Below the pieces are notes generated by a model, which was given only the letters and a program-made list of their open reading frames with translations, had not been told where the DNA came from and did no database searches. The position numbers were made by a program, and so were the translations under genes. Below, in pieces: positions 24,961 to 33,718 of a DNA stretch of 64,000 bases (within the stretch, counting starts at the first letter, position 1; every line of letters begins with the position of its first letter). This DNA comes from Fidelibacterota bacterium (GTDB taxonomy: Bacteria > Fidelibacterota > UBA8477 > JABMPR01): NCBI GenBank assembly GCA_018673925.1, contig JABHBL010000004.1:1-64000 (forward strand), given 5' to 3'.

Positions 24961-26006
24961 GCGCGGATCTCCCCGAAAAATTTGGGTCGGGTATAACGAT
25001 TAATGAGCGGTGTAAAAGCATTCATTAACAGAATGGAATACATGACACCTTCAGGCAAACCCCCAAAGAGTCGAATAATTACCAAAATGAATCCAGCTCC
25101 AGTGCCAAATATCCACGCACCCCGAGCTGTGACGGGAGAGGTAACCATATCGGTTGCCATAAAGAACGCTCCCAACATGAGTCCACCGCTAAAAAGTTGA
25201 AATACGGGCGAAGGATAAGACTCGGGTGAAATCAACCAGAATACACCGCTGACCAGAAAAGTTGACAGAAGAAAGCTCATGGGAATGCGCCAGTCCGCAT
25301 ATTTTCTAATGAGTAGATAAAGTCCACCGATGAGAATGGTGATGGCAGAAGTCTCACCAAGAGACCCACTGATATTTCCTGTGAGCAATCCTGAAAGTTC
25401 ACTTGAGACACCCTCAAATTTGAAAAGTCCCAGGGGTGTTGCTGCTGTGATGCCGTCCACATCAGCATAGCGGGCAGTCAAAGGCCAGATCCAGGTCGTC
25501 ATGGGAACAGGAAAACTGGCTTGCAAAAAGGCTCTGCCCAATAAAGCGGGGTTGAAAATATTATAGCCCAATCCGCCAAAGAAATGTTTACCAACAACAA
25601 TGGCAAATACAGAGCCGAGAGCGGTTCCACCAAGCGAAAATGAGGGTGGTAAAGTCAGTGCTAGTAGCAGACCAGTTATTAATGCCGATCCATCGGGTAT
25701 GGTGAATGAATCGCCTTTCACCTTGTTGACCAGCATCTCAGCAATCAGGGCTGAGGAGACACTGGTGAGGATGATACCCACAGCCGCCCACTGGAAATAC
25801 ACCAGGGCTAATACGGTAGCAGGTACAAGCGCTGCGATGACATTCCACATAATTCTCGGGACTGTGTCCCTGGTATGAAAATGCGGTGATGAGGCCAGGA
25901 TTAATGGGGTCTCTGGTTTATATAACTTTGCCCTCGGATCCTTTTTAGGCTTCACCGGCTTTTTAGGTGTTTCAGGCTGGGCTTGAGGTAGATTTTCTTC
26001 AGTCAT
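24957..26006 (-). CDS. rnfD: Rnf complex subunit RnfD
   Basis: A 349-residue integral membrane subunit. The start is ATG 26006, with GAGGAG six bases before it; the longer frame would overlap rnfC for about 100 bases. The first 35 residues are a soluble, Pro- and Lys-rich stretch (about residues 10-25: QPETPKKPVKPKKDP). Then come LILASSPHFHTRDTVPRIMW and many membrane helices, including FGGLGYNIFNPALLGRAF. T190 in DGITAATPLG is the expected covalent FMN site. In Rnf it forms the ion path with RnfA/E/G. Confidence 0.95.
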   Translation of the reverse strand: MTEENLPQAQPETPKKPVKPKKDPRAKLYKPETPLILASSPHFHTRDTVPRIMWNVIAALVPATVLALVYFQWAAVGIILTSVSSALIAEMLVNKVKGDSFTIPDGSALITGLLLALTLPPSFSLGGTALGSVFAIVVGKHFFGGLGYNIFNPALLGRAFLQASFPVPMTTWIWPLTARYADVDGITAATPLGLFKFEGVSSELSGLLTGNISGSLGETSAITILIGGLYLLIRKYADWRIPMSFLLSTFLVSGVFWLISPESYPSPVFQLFSGGLMLGAFFMATDMVTSPVTARGAWIFGTGAGFILVIIRLFGGLPEGVMYSILLMNAFTPLINRYTRPKFFGEIRA

Positions 26007-26016
26007 GGGAACTCCT

Positions 26017-27366
26017 CTAAGCCTGTGCTTTTTGTTGCTGCTCTGTGGATTTGACCTTGCCGACACGAATCCATTGAACCAGAGGTATACCTGAAGGACA
26101 AACAAAGGCACAGGAGCCACATTCGATGCAGTTAAAAACGCCCCAGTCCTTGCAGTCCTGGTATTTAGCTGTTTCTGCCAATCTAGAGAGACGTGTAGGC
26201 ACCAGATTCATGGGACAGACACCCACGCAGGTTCCGCACTGGATACAGGGATAGTGACGGGTGTTTTTGAGTTGAGATGACTGCATGCAGACGATCCCGG
26301 AAGTCGCCTTTAATGTGGGCACCTGGAGATCGTATTGAACCAGCCCCATCATGGGACCCCCCATAAATACTTGAGAGGTTTCGTCCTTTAGACCACCACA
26401 GGCATCGACACAAATTTGAAAGGGGGTGCCAATACGTGATGTAAGATTACCGGGGGATTGTATGGCGTCCCCGGTCACAGTCAGCATGCGCTGAATCAAG
26501 GGTTTGCCATCGACTACGGCTTCGTAAACGGCCAGGGCTGTGGCAATATTATTCACGACAACACCCACATCCATGGGAAGACCACCAGCAGGTACCTTGC
26601 GACCAAGAGCTGCATCAATTAGCATTTTTTCTGCACCCTGGGGGTACTTGACCTTCAGGGGTTGAATCTTAAAACTTAGATTGAGTGACTTCACCCTGGC
26701 TTCTATAGTAGCTATGGCATCTGCTTTATTAGATTCTATACCGACGATGCCCTGCTTGATTCCCAATATCCTCATCATGATGGCCATACCCTTGAGGATA
26801 CGATCAGTATCTTCCAGCATATTGCGGTGGTCACAGGTGAGGAATGGTTCACATTCACAGCCATTTAGAATGAAGTGATCAATGGGTTTGTCAGCTGGTG
26901 GAGACATTTTCACATGAGTTGGAAATGCCGCGCCACCCAGCCCCACAACACCAGCCTCCCGGACCAGTTTCCCCAGATCTTCTTGTGAGGCAGTCTCCCA
27001 GTTTTCAGGAGTTTTTAATAATTCCCACTCATCTTCTTCACCGTCTCGCTTGATGTGTATCATCGGTACTTTTGCACCAAGAGGATGTGGAAAAGATGTA
27101 ACTGCAACTACAGTTCCAGTAATGGATGCGTGGATGGGGCTGGAAACAAAGGCTGGAGAGTCAGCAATTTTTTGTCCTGTTTTTACCAGATCTCCCTTTT
27201 CTACCAGAGCTTCGCATGGAGCACCGATATGTTGCTGGAGGGGGATAAACACCTCGTCAGGAAGTGACATGATTTGGGAGGGTAAGTGACAGGTCAGGTT
27301 TTTGTATTCATCGGGATGAACTCCACGACGAAAAGTGCTGATATGCAGCTGGGATGATTCAGACAT
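26017..27366 (-). CDS. rnfC: Rnf complex NADH-binding subunit RnfC
   Basis: A 449-residue peripheral subunit where electrons reach NAD+. It has an N-terminal barrel-sandwich region (PLQQHIGAPCEALVEKGDLV), the nucleotide- and FMN-binding part with VVGLGGAAFPTHVK, and two C-terminal ferredoxin-type clusters (CIQCGTCVGVCPMNLVP and CIECGSCAFVCPSGIP). It is the first gene of the rnfCDGEAB-rseC-SGNH transcript and has GAGGAG before its ATG. The complex would couple ferredoxin oxidation to H+ or Na+ export, which fits an anaerobe or facultative anaerobe. Confidence 0.96.
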   Translation of the reverse strand: MSESSQLHISTFRRGVHPDEYKNLTCHLPSQIMSLPDEVFIPLQQHIGAPCEALVEKGDLVKTGQKIADSPAFVSSPIHASITGTVVAVTSFPHPLGAKVPMIHIKRDGEEDEWELLKTPENWETASQEDLGKLVREAGVVGLGGAAFPTHVKMSPPADKPIDHFILNGCECEPFLTCDHRNMLEDTDRILKGMAIMMRILGIKQGIVGIESNKADAIATIEARVKSLNLSFKIQPLKVKYPQGAEKMLIDAALGRKVPAGGLPMDVGVVVNNIATALAVYEAVVDGKPLIQRMLTVTGDAIQSPGNLTSRIGTPFQICVDACGGLKDETSQVFMGGPMMGLVQYDLQVPTLKATSGIVCMQSSQLKNTRHYPCIQCGTCVGVCPMNLVPTRLSRLAETAKYQDCKDWGVFNCIECGSCAFVCPSGIPLVQWIRVGKVKSTEQQQKAQA

Positions 27367-27691
27367 ATGTGGATTGTCTCCTCATGGATATTTTAGGGCT
27401 CACCAGCCAGAATATTGTATTGGATAAACGGTTACATTCCATGCCTGAATGCAATGGCAAAAATAAGACCAGTAGAGGCAATTATGCCAATATCAGCCTA
27501 TAAAAATAAATTTTAGTAAAATACTGTTCTTATTAGGGTATAGAGGTAATTATTGCGAGAATTATTATTTGCGAAAAGCAGGCGCGGTGACTCGAAAATA
27601 CGCCGAAGAAATGAGCCGTCATCCTGAGGCTCTCGAAGGAGGCGGTTTAAGAAACAGGAAACCTTAGGGAGACGAGAGGCTGATGAATAAA
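27367..27691. other. Gene-free stretch upstream of rnfC
   Basis: 325 bases with no credible reading frame. The half next to rnfC is AT-rich and must hold the rnf promoter, but no -35/-10 pair stands out. At about 27617-27645 there is one family A core (GTCATCCTGAGGCTCTCGAAGG) close to the 3' end of the next gene, without a convincing stem. Confidence 0.5.
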
Positions 27692-29038
27692 TTATTTTAA
27701 ATCAATTCGAGACGTATAGGTGAGCATAACCTCTTTGTTGGCGGGAACAGCAACGGTGAATTTCACATGAGAGGCATCCACTTTTGTAAAGCGATGTGAT
27801 GCGTTCTGAACTCTCCAATTACGGTAGCCAACTGTCTGGATGACTTCTATTTCCACGGCCTCATCTTTACGGTTAGCCAGGGTGATACGGATATCCTGCT
27901 CATTATAACGCTCTGACTTGGAGCGTCGATCAAGGACCTCTCGCTTCCCCTTGACATCAAAAGCTTCGCCAACTTCCAGGGTCACCAAATCATCCCTTGA
28001 AGTATGTTTTAGATTGTCTTCTCCGATGAGTTCCAGAGCACCATCAGTATCTTTCTTAAAGAGTCTTACGATACCGCCAGGTAGCGCAACTCCGGTCCCA
28101 GTTTCTTTATCATTGGTGAACATGATTTTAATGGGGATGTTTGTGAATTTATCGCGGGTCCCCTGGTAGACGTAGCGTTTTTGGGCTTTGACCAGAGTGG
28201 AGTTGAGCCACTGAATCTGTTTTTCTTCTCGGTTGCGAACGGTCACCGGGAAGGAGATATCATAAAGATGATATTCAAAAAATTGGCGCTCCTCTACCAC
28301 TGGCCTGTACATCATCGCTCTCATTTGTGCTTTTTCTCTACGAGCATCCACCACCTGCTCAGGCTGAGCTCGATGTAAATCACCAGCCACCAACTTGAGT
28401 TTGGCTTCTTGATAGTCTTTCCCTGACTGATTGTTGAGGTTGATCCAGGAGCTCAGGTCAAGTTCACTATCATCCTGATTAATTATTGCCACATATTCGG
28501 CTTTCCAGGAAATCCCACCTGTGAGGTAGGATAGATCAAAATTGACTTTCCCGGTTTTTGCATTATTCAGTGTCCAGGCCAGCGTGGGTCGGACATACAG
28601 TCTCTCAGTAGGCGTGGGACACTTAATGGTTCCAACAAACTGACGCTGAATAATATCTGTACCCGTACGACTTTTTAGAACCAGGGTGGTATTGTCATAA
28701 CTGAGCAGGGTGCCTGACATTTTATTGTCGTTTTGCAGGACCACAGTCACTTCGGCTTCCAGGTATTTCTTGAGGAGCTTGTTTTGATCAACCAGATCAT
28801 AGCGATAATTCTGTTCCAGAACTTGAATATCTTGATCTGAACTCAACTTGACGGATGATGGGTTCAGAGTTTCTGCAACCCGTTCAATTTCAATTTCTGA
28901 AACTCCCTTCTGAACTTGTCTTGAAAACTGTTCTTTAACCAGCGCTTCGCCATGGTTATAAACAGTGAGTTGGGTTTGTGCCATAGAAAGGGTTGTAGCT
29001 AGGGCCAGACTGATGGATAATCTAAAATATTTGGACAT
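27692..29038 (-). CDS. DUF4139-domain exported protein
   Basis: A 448-residue protein with a signal peptide (MSKYFRLSISLALATTLSMA). The rest reads as the DUF4139 family: an N-terminal strand-rich part (LTVYNHGEALVKEQFSRQV), the core YLTGGISWKAEYVAIINQDD with LSSWINLNNQSGKDYQEAKL, and a C-terminal VTLEVGEAFDVKGKREVLDR. Members are found in the envelope of many Bacteroidetes-like bacteria and have no proven role. The start at 29038 is preferred because GAGGAG lies seven bases before it and the signal peptide starts there; the open frame extends upstream into the neighbouring gene. Confidence 0.85.
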   Translation of the reverse strand: MSKYFRLSISLALATTLSMAQTQLTVYNHGEALVKEQFSRQVQKGVSEIEIERVAETLNPSSVKLSSDQDIQVLEQNYRYDLVDQNKLLKKYLEAEVTVVLQNDNKMSGTLLSYDNTTLVLKSRTGTDIIQRQFVGTIKCPTPTERLYVRPTLAWTLNNAKTGKVNFDLSYLTGGISWKAEYVAIINQDDSELDLSSWINLNNQSGKDYQEAKLKLVAGDLHRAQPEQVVDARREKAQMRAMMYRPVVEERQFFEYHLYDISFPVTVRNREEKQIQWLNSTLVKAQKRYVYQGTRDKFTNIPIKIMFTNDKETGTGVALPGGIVRLFKKDTDGALELIGEDNLKHTSRDDLVTLEVGEAFDVKGKREVLDRRSKSERYNEQDIRITLANRKDEAVEIEVIQTVGYRNWRVQNASHRFTKVDASHVKFTVAVPANKEVMLTYTSRIDLK

Positions 29039-29096
29039 GATGCTGCTCCTCATACGACGCGGACTGAAGGTTCTCGGTAATCTAAATAGCACTTTC

Positions 29097-29591
29097 TCAG
29101 ATATCAATTTTTGCCAGGGTTTTGTGAATGTCACCCATCGCCATGAGAGCCGCGGATCCGTACCATTCTTTGAGCTCCATCTCCAGGCTACCCGCCTGAA
29201 TTGCTGGGTCAGAGTTGGTTAAGGCTTCAGCTTCTTCCAGACTTTCGACATTAAAGAAATACAAACCGCGCAAATCTCCATTATCAAAGAAGGGGCCAGC
29301 CATGACAAGTTTTCCCGCATCAGCCATAGCACCTATGTTTTTCATGTGTGCTGCCTGCAGCTCATTCGCCTTTTCTGGCGATAAGTCCCTGTTGGGACCC
29401 TTTTTTAAAAAGGCTATGACATATTTGCGCATCCCGTAATCATCAGCACCATATTGTGCCGCCCTGATTGAATCGAAAATGACTGTATCTGCACTTTCTT
29501 CGGCCGTCATCTGAACACCAATTTCTGATTGACAGGATATCACGAGACTCACTAGACCAAAAATTACCAGCACCAGCTTTAGTTTTGCCAT
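29097..29591 (-). CDS. YCII-related lipoprotein
   Basis: A 164-residue protein with a lipobox (LVSLVISC, Cys20). From about residue 55 it is a YciI-like domain: MRKYVIAFLKKGPNRDLSPE, then HMKNIGAMADAGKLVMAGPF, LRGLYFFNVESLEEAEAL and DPAIQAGSLEMELKEWYG. YciI-like domains are ferredoxin-like dimers with a possible His/Asp active site (H81 here is in the right region); no reaction is established. Lipid-anchored versions appear in FCB bacteria. It begins 5 bases after the SRPBCC gene, so they share a transcript. Confidence 0.8.
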   Translation of the reverse strand: MAKLKLVLVIFGLVSLVISCQSEIGVQMTAEESADTVIFDSIRAAQYGADDYGMRKYVIAFLKKGPNRDLSPEKANELQAAHMKNIGAMADAGKLVMAGPFFDNGDLRGLYFFNVESLEEAEALTNSDPAIQAGSLEMELKEWYGSAALMAMGDIHKTLAKIDI

Positions 29592-29596
29592 GAGTC

Positions 29597-30034
29597 TTAT
29601 CCCTGGCTTTCTGCAAAGGTTCTGAAAGCTTTCAGGTGCTGCATCGATTGTTTCTTAAATGCTCCAGGCATGAAAAAAGCCATGAACTTCATAAAGCCGG
29701 TGAATTGAAATTCCTGCTCGGTAATGTACCGGGTGAGCGCCTCACCCTTAGCAATAAAGTGATTCTTAACGATATTGTAAACACCATTGGCCTCATATAT
29801 CGCCGAGAATTCATCTGGCAAGTTTTTCACCGTAATTGTCTCAACCATTTCGATTTCGCGCTTGCCTGAAATAAAGACCATTTTTGACTTTGCCCCAACT
29901 TGTCCAGGCGTTCCCTCGAGTGATTCAAAACTCTGCAAGCCTTCCATCCACTTGTACATGTTTTCAGTATTATCAAATAGCTCGATGACTCTATCAATGG
30001 GAAGGTTTATATCCAATTCAACGGTATACTTCAT
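29597..30034 (-). CDS. SRPBCC (START-like) family protein
   Basis: A 145-residue cytoplasmic protein of the polyketide-cyclase/START-like superfamily. It opens YTVELDINLPIDRVIELFDN with the family's N-terminal strand and the W of MYKWMEGLQSF, followed by the grip strands (SKMVFISGKREIEMVETI) and a long C-terminal helix (KKQSMQHLKAFRTFAESQ). It probably binds a small hydrophobic ligand. It lies 39 bases after the lactonase-like gene and is followed closely by the YCII-like lipoprotein gene. Confidence 0.8.
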   Translation of the reverse strand: MKYTVELDINLPIDRVIELFDNTENMYKWMEGLQSFESLEGTPGQVGAKSKMVFISGKREIEMVETITVKNLPDEFSAIYEANGVYNIVKNHFIAKGEALTRYITEQEFQFTGFMKFMAFFMPGAFKKQSMQHLKAFRTFAESQG

Positions 30035-30073
30035 GTTTACTCCTTACTACCGCCCCCGATGTTTGAACCAATC

Positions 30074-31207
30074 TTAAAAAATAATACAGACAGGTGTCGG
30101 TGCTTGCACCTGGCCCACATACTTTAACATTCCAGTAGATGGATCTCGACTCAAGGTCACAATGTTATTGGTGTGTTGGTTGGCTATGAGCATAAAATTT
30201 TCATCTGGAGAAAGTGAAAAATTACGAGGTCCCTCACCACCACAGCCTTTGTTACCCAGGAGTTTCAAGGTGCCATCATCCTCATTCACCTTCATGACTG
30301 CGATACTGTTATGCCCTCGATTGGAGACATAGACGAACTTCCCATCAGATGAGATATGAATATCAGCGCAGGTGTTGGCCTCGGAATATCCAGCTGGCAA
30401 ACTGGAAACTGTGGATCCCATGCTGTAACTACCATCTTTGTTTCGATCCAACCGGGTCACGCTGCTGCTGAGTTCATTGGCCACATAAATCCATTTGCCA
30501 TTGGGATGAAAAGTCAGATGACGTGGTCCATCACCAGGATTCAGGGCCAGTTTTTCAGGTGTTGCCGGAATCAGTTTTTGTCCATCTCCATCTATACTTG
30601 AAAACCACAGCTCGTTGGTACCCAGATCAATTGAAATGATATCACCATCTATGGGATTAAACCAAGCAGAGTGGGCGTGGGGTGCTTCCTGTCTATCCGT
30701 GGTACCCTGGCCTGTATGCTGTTGAACATCCATAAGCTCAGATAGTGGACCATCCTCTTCAAGCTTGAGTAGACCTACATTTCCACCAGTGTAGTTGGCT
30801 GCCAGCACATAGCCCTCTTTATTCACATTCACAAAACAGGGGTGACCACCACCGGAAGATTGGCGATTGAGGAGGATAAGGGTGTCCTCGAAAACCATAT
30901 ACGACTCCACCGTTCCCACACCATCGTCGTTATCGACCTCGTTAATTGCTACCAGGAATTTTCTGTCAGCACTTAGTGCTAGAAACGATGGATTCTCGGA
31001 CATAACAGCTAGTCCGATTTGTCTCGCAACTCCGTTGGCGTTCAGCTCATATTTATAGATGCCCTGGCTTTCGCTTGCACCTTCGGTATAAGTACCCAGG
31101 TAAAATATTTGTGTGTCTTGTGTGTTCACGGTTTCCTCCTTGATGGTGTGACAGCCCGACAATACAAGGAGAGCTGTGAGAGTATTAGTTAGCCAAAGCA
31201 ATTTCAT
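30074..31207 (-). CDS. Lactonase-family beta-propeller lipoprotein (6-phosphogluconolactonase type)
   Basis: A 377-residue seven-bladed propeller of the lactonase (YbhE/Pgl) family with a lipobox (LLVLSGC, Cys19). Typical repeats are YLGTYTEGASESQGIYKYEL at the start, GGHPCFVNVNKEGYVLAANY in the middle, and KFVYVSNRGHNSIAVMKV and GGEGPRNFSLSPDENFMLIA towards the end. The cytoplasmic relatives open 6-phosphogluconolactone, but an exported lipid-anchored copy should act on another lactone or none. It is the first gene of a three-gene transcript with the SRPBCC and YCII proteins. Confidence 0.88.
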   Translation of the reverse strand: MKLLWLTNTLTALLVLSGCHTIKEETVNTQDTQIFYLGTYTEGASESQGIYKYELNANGVARQIGLAVMSENPSFLALSADRKFLVAINEVDNDDGVGTVESYMVFEDTLILLNRQSSGGGHPCFVNVNKEGYVLAANYTGGNVGLLKLEEDGPLSELMDVQQHTGQGTTDRQEAPHAHSAWFNPIDGDIISIDLGTNELWFSSIDGDGQKLIPATPEKLALNPGDGPRHLTFHPNGKWIYVANELSSSVTRLDRNKDGSYSMGSTVSSLPAGYSEANTCADIHISSDGKFVYVSNRGHNSIAVMKVNEDDGTLKLLGNKGCGGEGPRNFSLSPDENFMLIANQHTNNIVTLSRDPSTGMLKYVGQVQAPTPVCIIF

Positions 31208-31393
31208 GCTTGGTCAATATAGCCAAAAATTTTAGCGCCACAGCAATATTGAACCCTTCCTACCGTGCTATTTATCATATGGGTAAATGAGATAAGTATT
31301 AAATTGTCAAATATTGTTTTAATGCATCCCCAGCCAATAATATCAGGTGGGGTGGGCAGTCTTAAAAAAGTAAAACACTTGATGGGGGTAATT

Positions 31394-32437
31394 ATGAGAT
31401 GTTTAAGAATAGCTGTTATGCTGATTCCAGTATTCATGGTGGGATGTCTTGAAGTTGAAACTACCAGCAAAGTGAATGAAGATGGATCCATTACAAGAAG
31501 TGTCCAGTTAAAGGGCTCAGCTGAGAGTATTTCAAATACAAATTTCAATATTCCACGACATGATATTGCTCTCTGGGAGATCACTCAGGATTCTTTAAAG
31601 GACGACAGGTTTTTGTATCATGCAGTGGCCGAGTTTGAATCTGTAGAGGCTTTGAATCAAAGTTTTAAGTTGAATACCATAGATCCGGGAGTCCAAATCA
31701 CAGTCAGTCTTGTTCGTGATGAGGGAGTCTTTTCCAACAGGTACTATTATAGAGAAATCATTTGGGCGGATCTTCCAGGTCCCAAACTTCCCATGGAACC
31801 CTATTTAAGTCAGTCAGAATTTGATGCCCTATTAATGAACGAAGTTGAGGGAAATGAAGGTCTTTTGGATAGTATAGAATCAACCCGACTTGAACATCAA
31901 TGGGAGCGCTACATGGAGCAGTTGATTTATGATGATTTTGTCATAGAACTGCGGAAAGGTGGCAAAAGCTCTGGAAACCTCTCCACAATTGATGGGTTGA
32001 TCAAGATGCACTCAGACTCACTCATGAAGGCTCTCCAAACCACCAATTTTTATGATGAAAATCGTGTATGGAAAACAGTTCTGGGAAACTATATCGATAG
32101 CACCATTATAGATGAGGTAGAGCAGGCCAATACCGATGGTTTTACCCGGTTTTATAAGTCCTGGCAGTTTTTTGAAGATGTTTTGATGGATGACTACAGA
32201 TTGAGTGTTGAATTGCCAGGTGTTGTCCGAAATACAACAGCCAGTGACGTCCGCGGGAACCAGATGACCTGGGATCCAGAAACCATCAAGCTTTTCTTTG
32301 GTGGAATTTCACTCGAGGCTGAATCTTCAGTTATCAAACCCTGGTCTCGGGTCATTACTGGACTCATTCTCTTTCTCACTTTAATTGTGACATTGGTAGG
32401 TTTTATCCGACAGCGGAATAGAAAACAGGCAGTTTAA
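31394..32437 (+). CDS. Lipoprotein with C-terminal membrane helix, unknown function
   Basis: A protein of about 347 residues that I do not recognise. The start at 31394 gives a clean lipoprotein signal (MRCLRIAVMLIPVFMVGC); the frame runs upstream without a signal. The mature part starts LEVETTSKVNEDGSITRSVQ, like the beta-strand start of many envelope lipoproteins. After about 290 acidic residues comes one membrane helix (ITGLILFLTLIVTLVGFI) and a short basic tail (RQRNRKQAV). Having both a lipid anchor and a C-terminal inner-membrane helix suggests it is held at the inner membrane with its bulk in the periplasm. It is divergent from the lactonase gene. Confidence 0.75.
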   Translation: MRCLRIAVMLIPVFMVGCLEVETTSKVNEDGSITRSVQLKGSAESISNTNFNIPRHDIALWEITQDSLKDDRFLYHAVAEFESVEALNQSFKLNTIDPGVQITVSLVRDEGVFSNRYYYREIIWADLPGPKLPMEPYLSQSEFDALLMNEVEGNEGLLDSIESTRLEHQWERYMEQLIYDDFVIELRKGGKSSGNLSTIDGLIKMHSDSLMKALQTTNFYDENRVWKTVLGNYIDSTIIDEVEQANTDGFTRFYKSWQFFEDVLMDDYRLSVELPGVVRNTTASDVRGNQMTWDPETIKLFFGGISLEAESSVIKPWSRVITGLILFLTLIVTLVGFIRQRNRKQAV

Positions 32438-32439
32438 AG

Positions 32440-32508
32440 TCATGCCCGGGACTGGTGTATACAGCCTGCTGAACAGTGAGCAGTTCTAGGTATTCTAAAG
32501 CGTTTCAT
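32440..32508 (-). CDS. Possible 22-residue peptide
   Basis: A very short frame, MKRFRIPRTAHCSAGCIHQS plus RA, preceded by a near-perfect ribosome binding site (AAAGGAG, 5 bases before ATG). It is basic, with two Cys three residues apart flanked by His (HCSAGCIH), a layout that could bind a metal. It lies 19 bases after the 71-residue frame and in the same direction as the ArsR gene. Its size makes it uncertain; without the ribosome binding site I would not list it. Confidence 0.35.
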   Translation of the reverse strand: MKRFRIPRTAHCSAGCIHQSRA

Positions 32509-32527
32509 GTAATCTCCTTTCCTTGTG

Positions 32528-32743
32528 TTAAACCATTTGTCCATAGGCGGACAGGTTGACATAAAAAAGTCCCTGATTCGCCGAATTAATTGAAGTGTTC
32601 GGCTGGACTTCCCTGACAACATTCGTTTTACCTTTGCTATTGATCCGATCAAACCGCCACCCTTTTGAGGGTCCTTCCCCAATGCGAGAAAATTCCAGGC
32701 AATCCTGACCGGCTGGCGCATTAATACATATTTGAGTCGTCAT
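32528..32743 (-). CDS. Possible small protein downstream of the ArsR gene
   Basis: A 71-residue frame (MTTQICINAPAGQDCLEFSR at the start, ANQGLFYVNLSAYGQMV at the end) with AAAAGGA seven bases before the ATG. It has Cys6 and Cys15 and no membrane segment, and I know no family for it. The gap between it and the ArsR gene contains a copy of the same operator-like sequence found at the ArsR promoter, which argues for its being a regulated gene. An overlapping frame on the same strand (32440-32721) lacks a ribosome binding site. Confidence 0.45.
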   Translation of the reverse strand: MTTQICINAPAGQDCLEFSRIGEGPSKGWRFDRINSKGKTNVVREVQPNTSINSANQGLFYVNLSAYGQMV

Positions 32744-32788
32744 TTGTGGTCCTTTTGGAGGTGCTGCTCCATTTTGTTAGATATATGA

Positions 32789-32806
32789 ATAGGTATATAT
32801 CTATAT
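32789..32806. promoter_or_regulatory. Operator-like sequence, copy 2 (before the small gene)
   Basis: ATAGGTATATATCTATAT differs from the copy upstream of arsR in only two bases. It overlaps an inverted repeat, TAGATATAT (32778-32786) with ATATATCTA (32795-32803). ATA-rich imperfect palindromes are what ArsR/SmtB proteins bind. Confidence 0.5.
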
Positions 32807-32833
32807 GTTGAAATAAAAAAAAGCACTGCTTTT

Positions 32834-33130
32834 TTATGCCTTCCCTAGCTTCTCGATTTCGACAAACTGTTCCTGGAAACCATTACAGCAGCTGGTGATA
32901 CAAATTGAATCCAGACGGTAGTAAACCTCTTTACCGCGTTTGGAATGAGCCACAATATCAGCATTTTTTAACACGTTCAGATGATGAGAAACGGAGGGTT
33001 GTTGCATATCAAAATGCTGGCAAATCTCACTCACATTGAGCTCTTTATCCTTGAGGAGCTCCATGATCTTGACCCGATTGGGATCCGAGATTGCTTTGAA
33101 GAATTTATTTAAGTCGTAGGCCATTTTCAT
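32834..33130 (-). CDS. ArsR-family transcriptional repressor
   Basis: A 98-residue winged-helix repressor of the ArsR/SmtB family. The N-terminal FFKAISDPNRVKIMELLKDK, recognition helix part QQPSVSHHLNVLKNADIV and wing GKEVYYRLD are typical. The usual arsenic site (ELxVCxLC) reads ELNVSEICQHF, with one Cys only (C37). A different cluster stands at the C-terminus (CITSCC: C77, C81, C82). So it probably senses a metal or a thiol-reactive signal with other ligands. ATG 33130 or ATG 33124 could be the start; neither has a good ribosome binding site. Confidence 0.9.
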   Translation of the reverse strand: MKMAYDLNKFFKAISDPNRVKIMELLKDKELNVSEICQHFDMQQPSVSHHLNVLKNADIVAHSKRGKEVYYRLDSICITSCCNGFQEQFVEIEKLGKA

Positions 33131-33144
33131 ATTCTCATTTACAC

Positions 33145-33177
33145 ATAGGAATGTATCTATATATTATTGAATGGCAA
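33145..33177 (-). promoter_or_regulatory. arsR promoter with overlapping operator-like sequence
   Basis: On the minus strand, TTGCCA (33177-33172), a 16-base spacer and TACATT (33155-33150) form a plausible promoter. The sequence ATAGGAATGTATCTATAT (33145-33162 on the plus strand) covers its -10 box and recurs at 32789 with two differences. Binding of the ArsR protein here would block its own transcription. Confidence 0.5.
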
Positions 33178-33224
33178 CGTTTATTTTTGTTTCATGGAAA
33201 TAAGTTCAGATATAAGGGGGGTTG

Positions 33225-33614
33225 TTAAAGTGCCTGAATAACCAGCTTCAATTTCTTCTGGACTTCTTGACTCATTTCTGTCAGCTCAGAATTTTCGACG
33301 GATATCATAGATGCAACGGGATCGACAGCGGCTACTTCAACTGTGTCTGGGGATTGTTCAATCACCACCACATTACAGGGGAGGAAGACCCCAATTTTAT
33401 CTTCTGTCTGTATTGCATGATGGGCATAACCGGGGTTACAGGCACCCAGGATGGTGTATCTTTTTAAATCCACATCCATCTTTTTCTTAAGCGTTCCCGA
33501 AACATCAATTTCACTAATAATACCAAAACCTTCTTTGGCTAATGCCGCGGTAGTGGTTTCAAGAGCGGCTTCGAATGTGGTGTCAGTCAATATGGTGCTT
33601 GTATAATAACTCAT
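33225..33614 (-). CDS. DUF302-domain protein
   Basis: A 129-residue protein made of one DUF302 domain: FEAALETTTAALAKEGFGII, then YTILGACNPGYAHHAIQTED, IGVFLPCNVVVIEQSPDTV and PVASMISVENSELTEMSQEV. The two conserved Cys (in GACNP and LPCNV) are kept. The start is taken at ATG 33614, where TAGGGA precedes it; an in-frame ATG eight codons earlier has less support. DUF302 genes often sit beside ArsR-like regulators and thiol or metal stress genes, as here, but no biochemical role is known to me. Confidence 0.88.
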   Translation of the reverse strand: MSYYTSTILTDTTFEAALETTTAALAKEGFGIISEIDVSGTLKKKMDVDLKRYTILGACNPGYAHHAIQTEDKIGVFLPCNVVVIEQSPDTVEVAAVDPVASMISVENSELTEMSQEVQKKLKLVIQAL

Positions 33615-33718
33615 GTGTTTCCCTAAAATTTTGGTCAATCCAAATAATCATCATCGTGTTCCTACCTGAGACGAAAAAATAGCGTTCTCGTTACAAGAAA
33701 AGCCTCTGGATGTAGTGA

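Noticed and set aside
32440..32721. 93-codon frame overlapping the 71-codon and 22-codon frames
   Set aside because: It has no ribosome binding site at its own start. Its last 22 codons are better explained as a separate short frame with a strong site.
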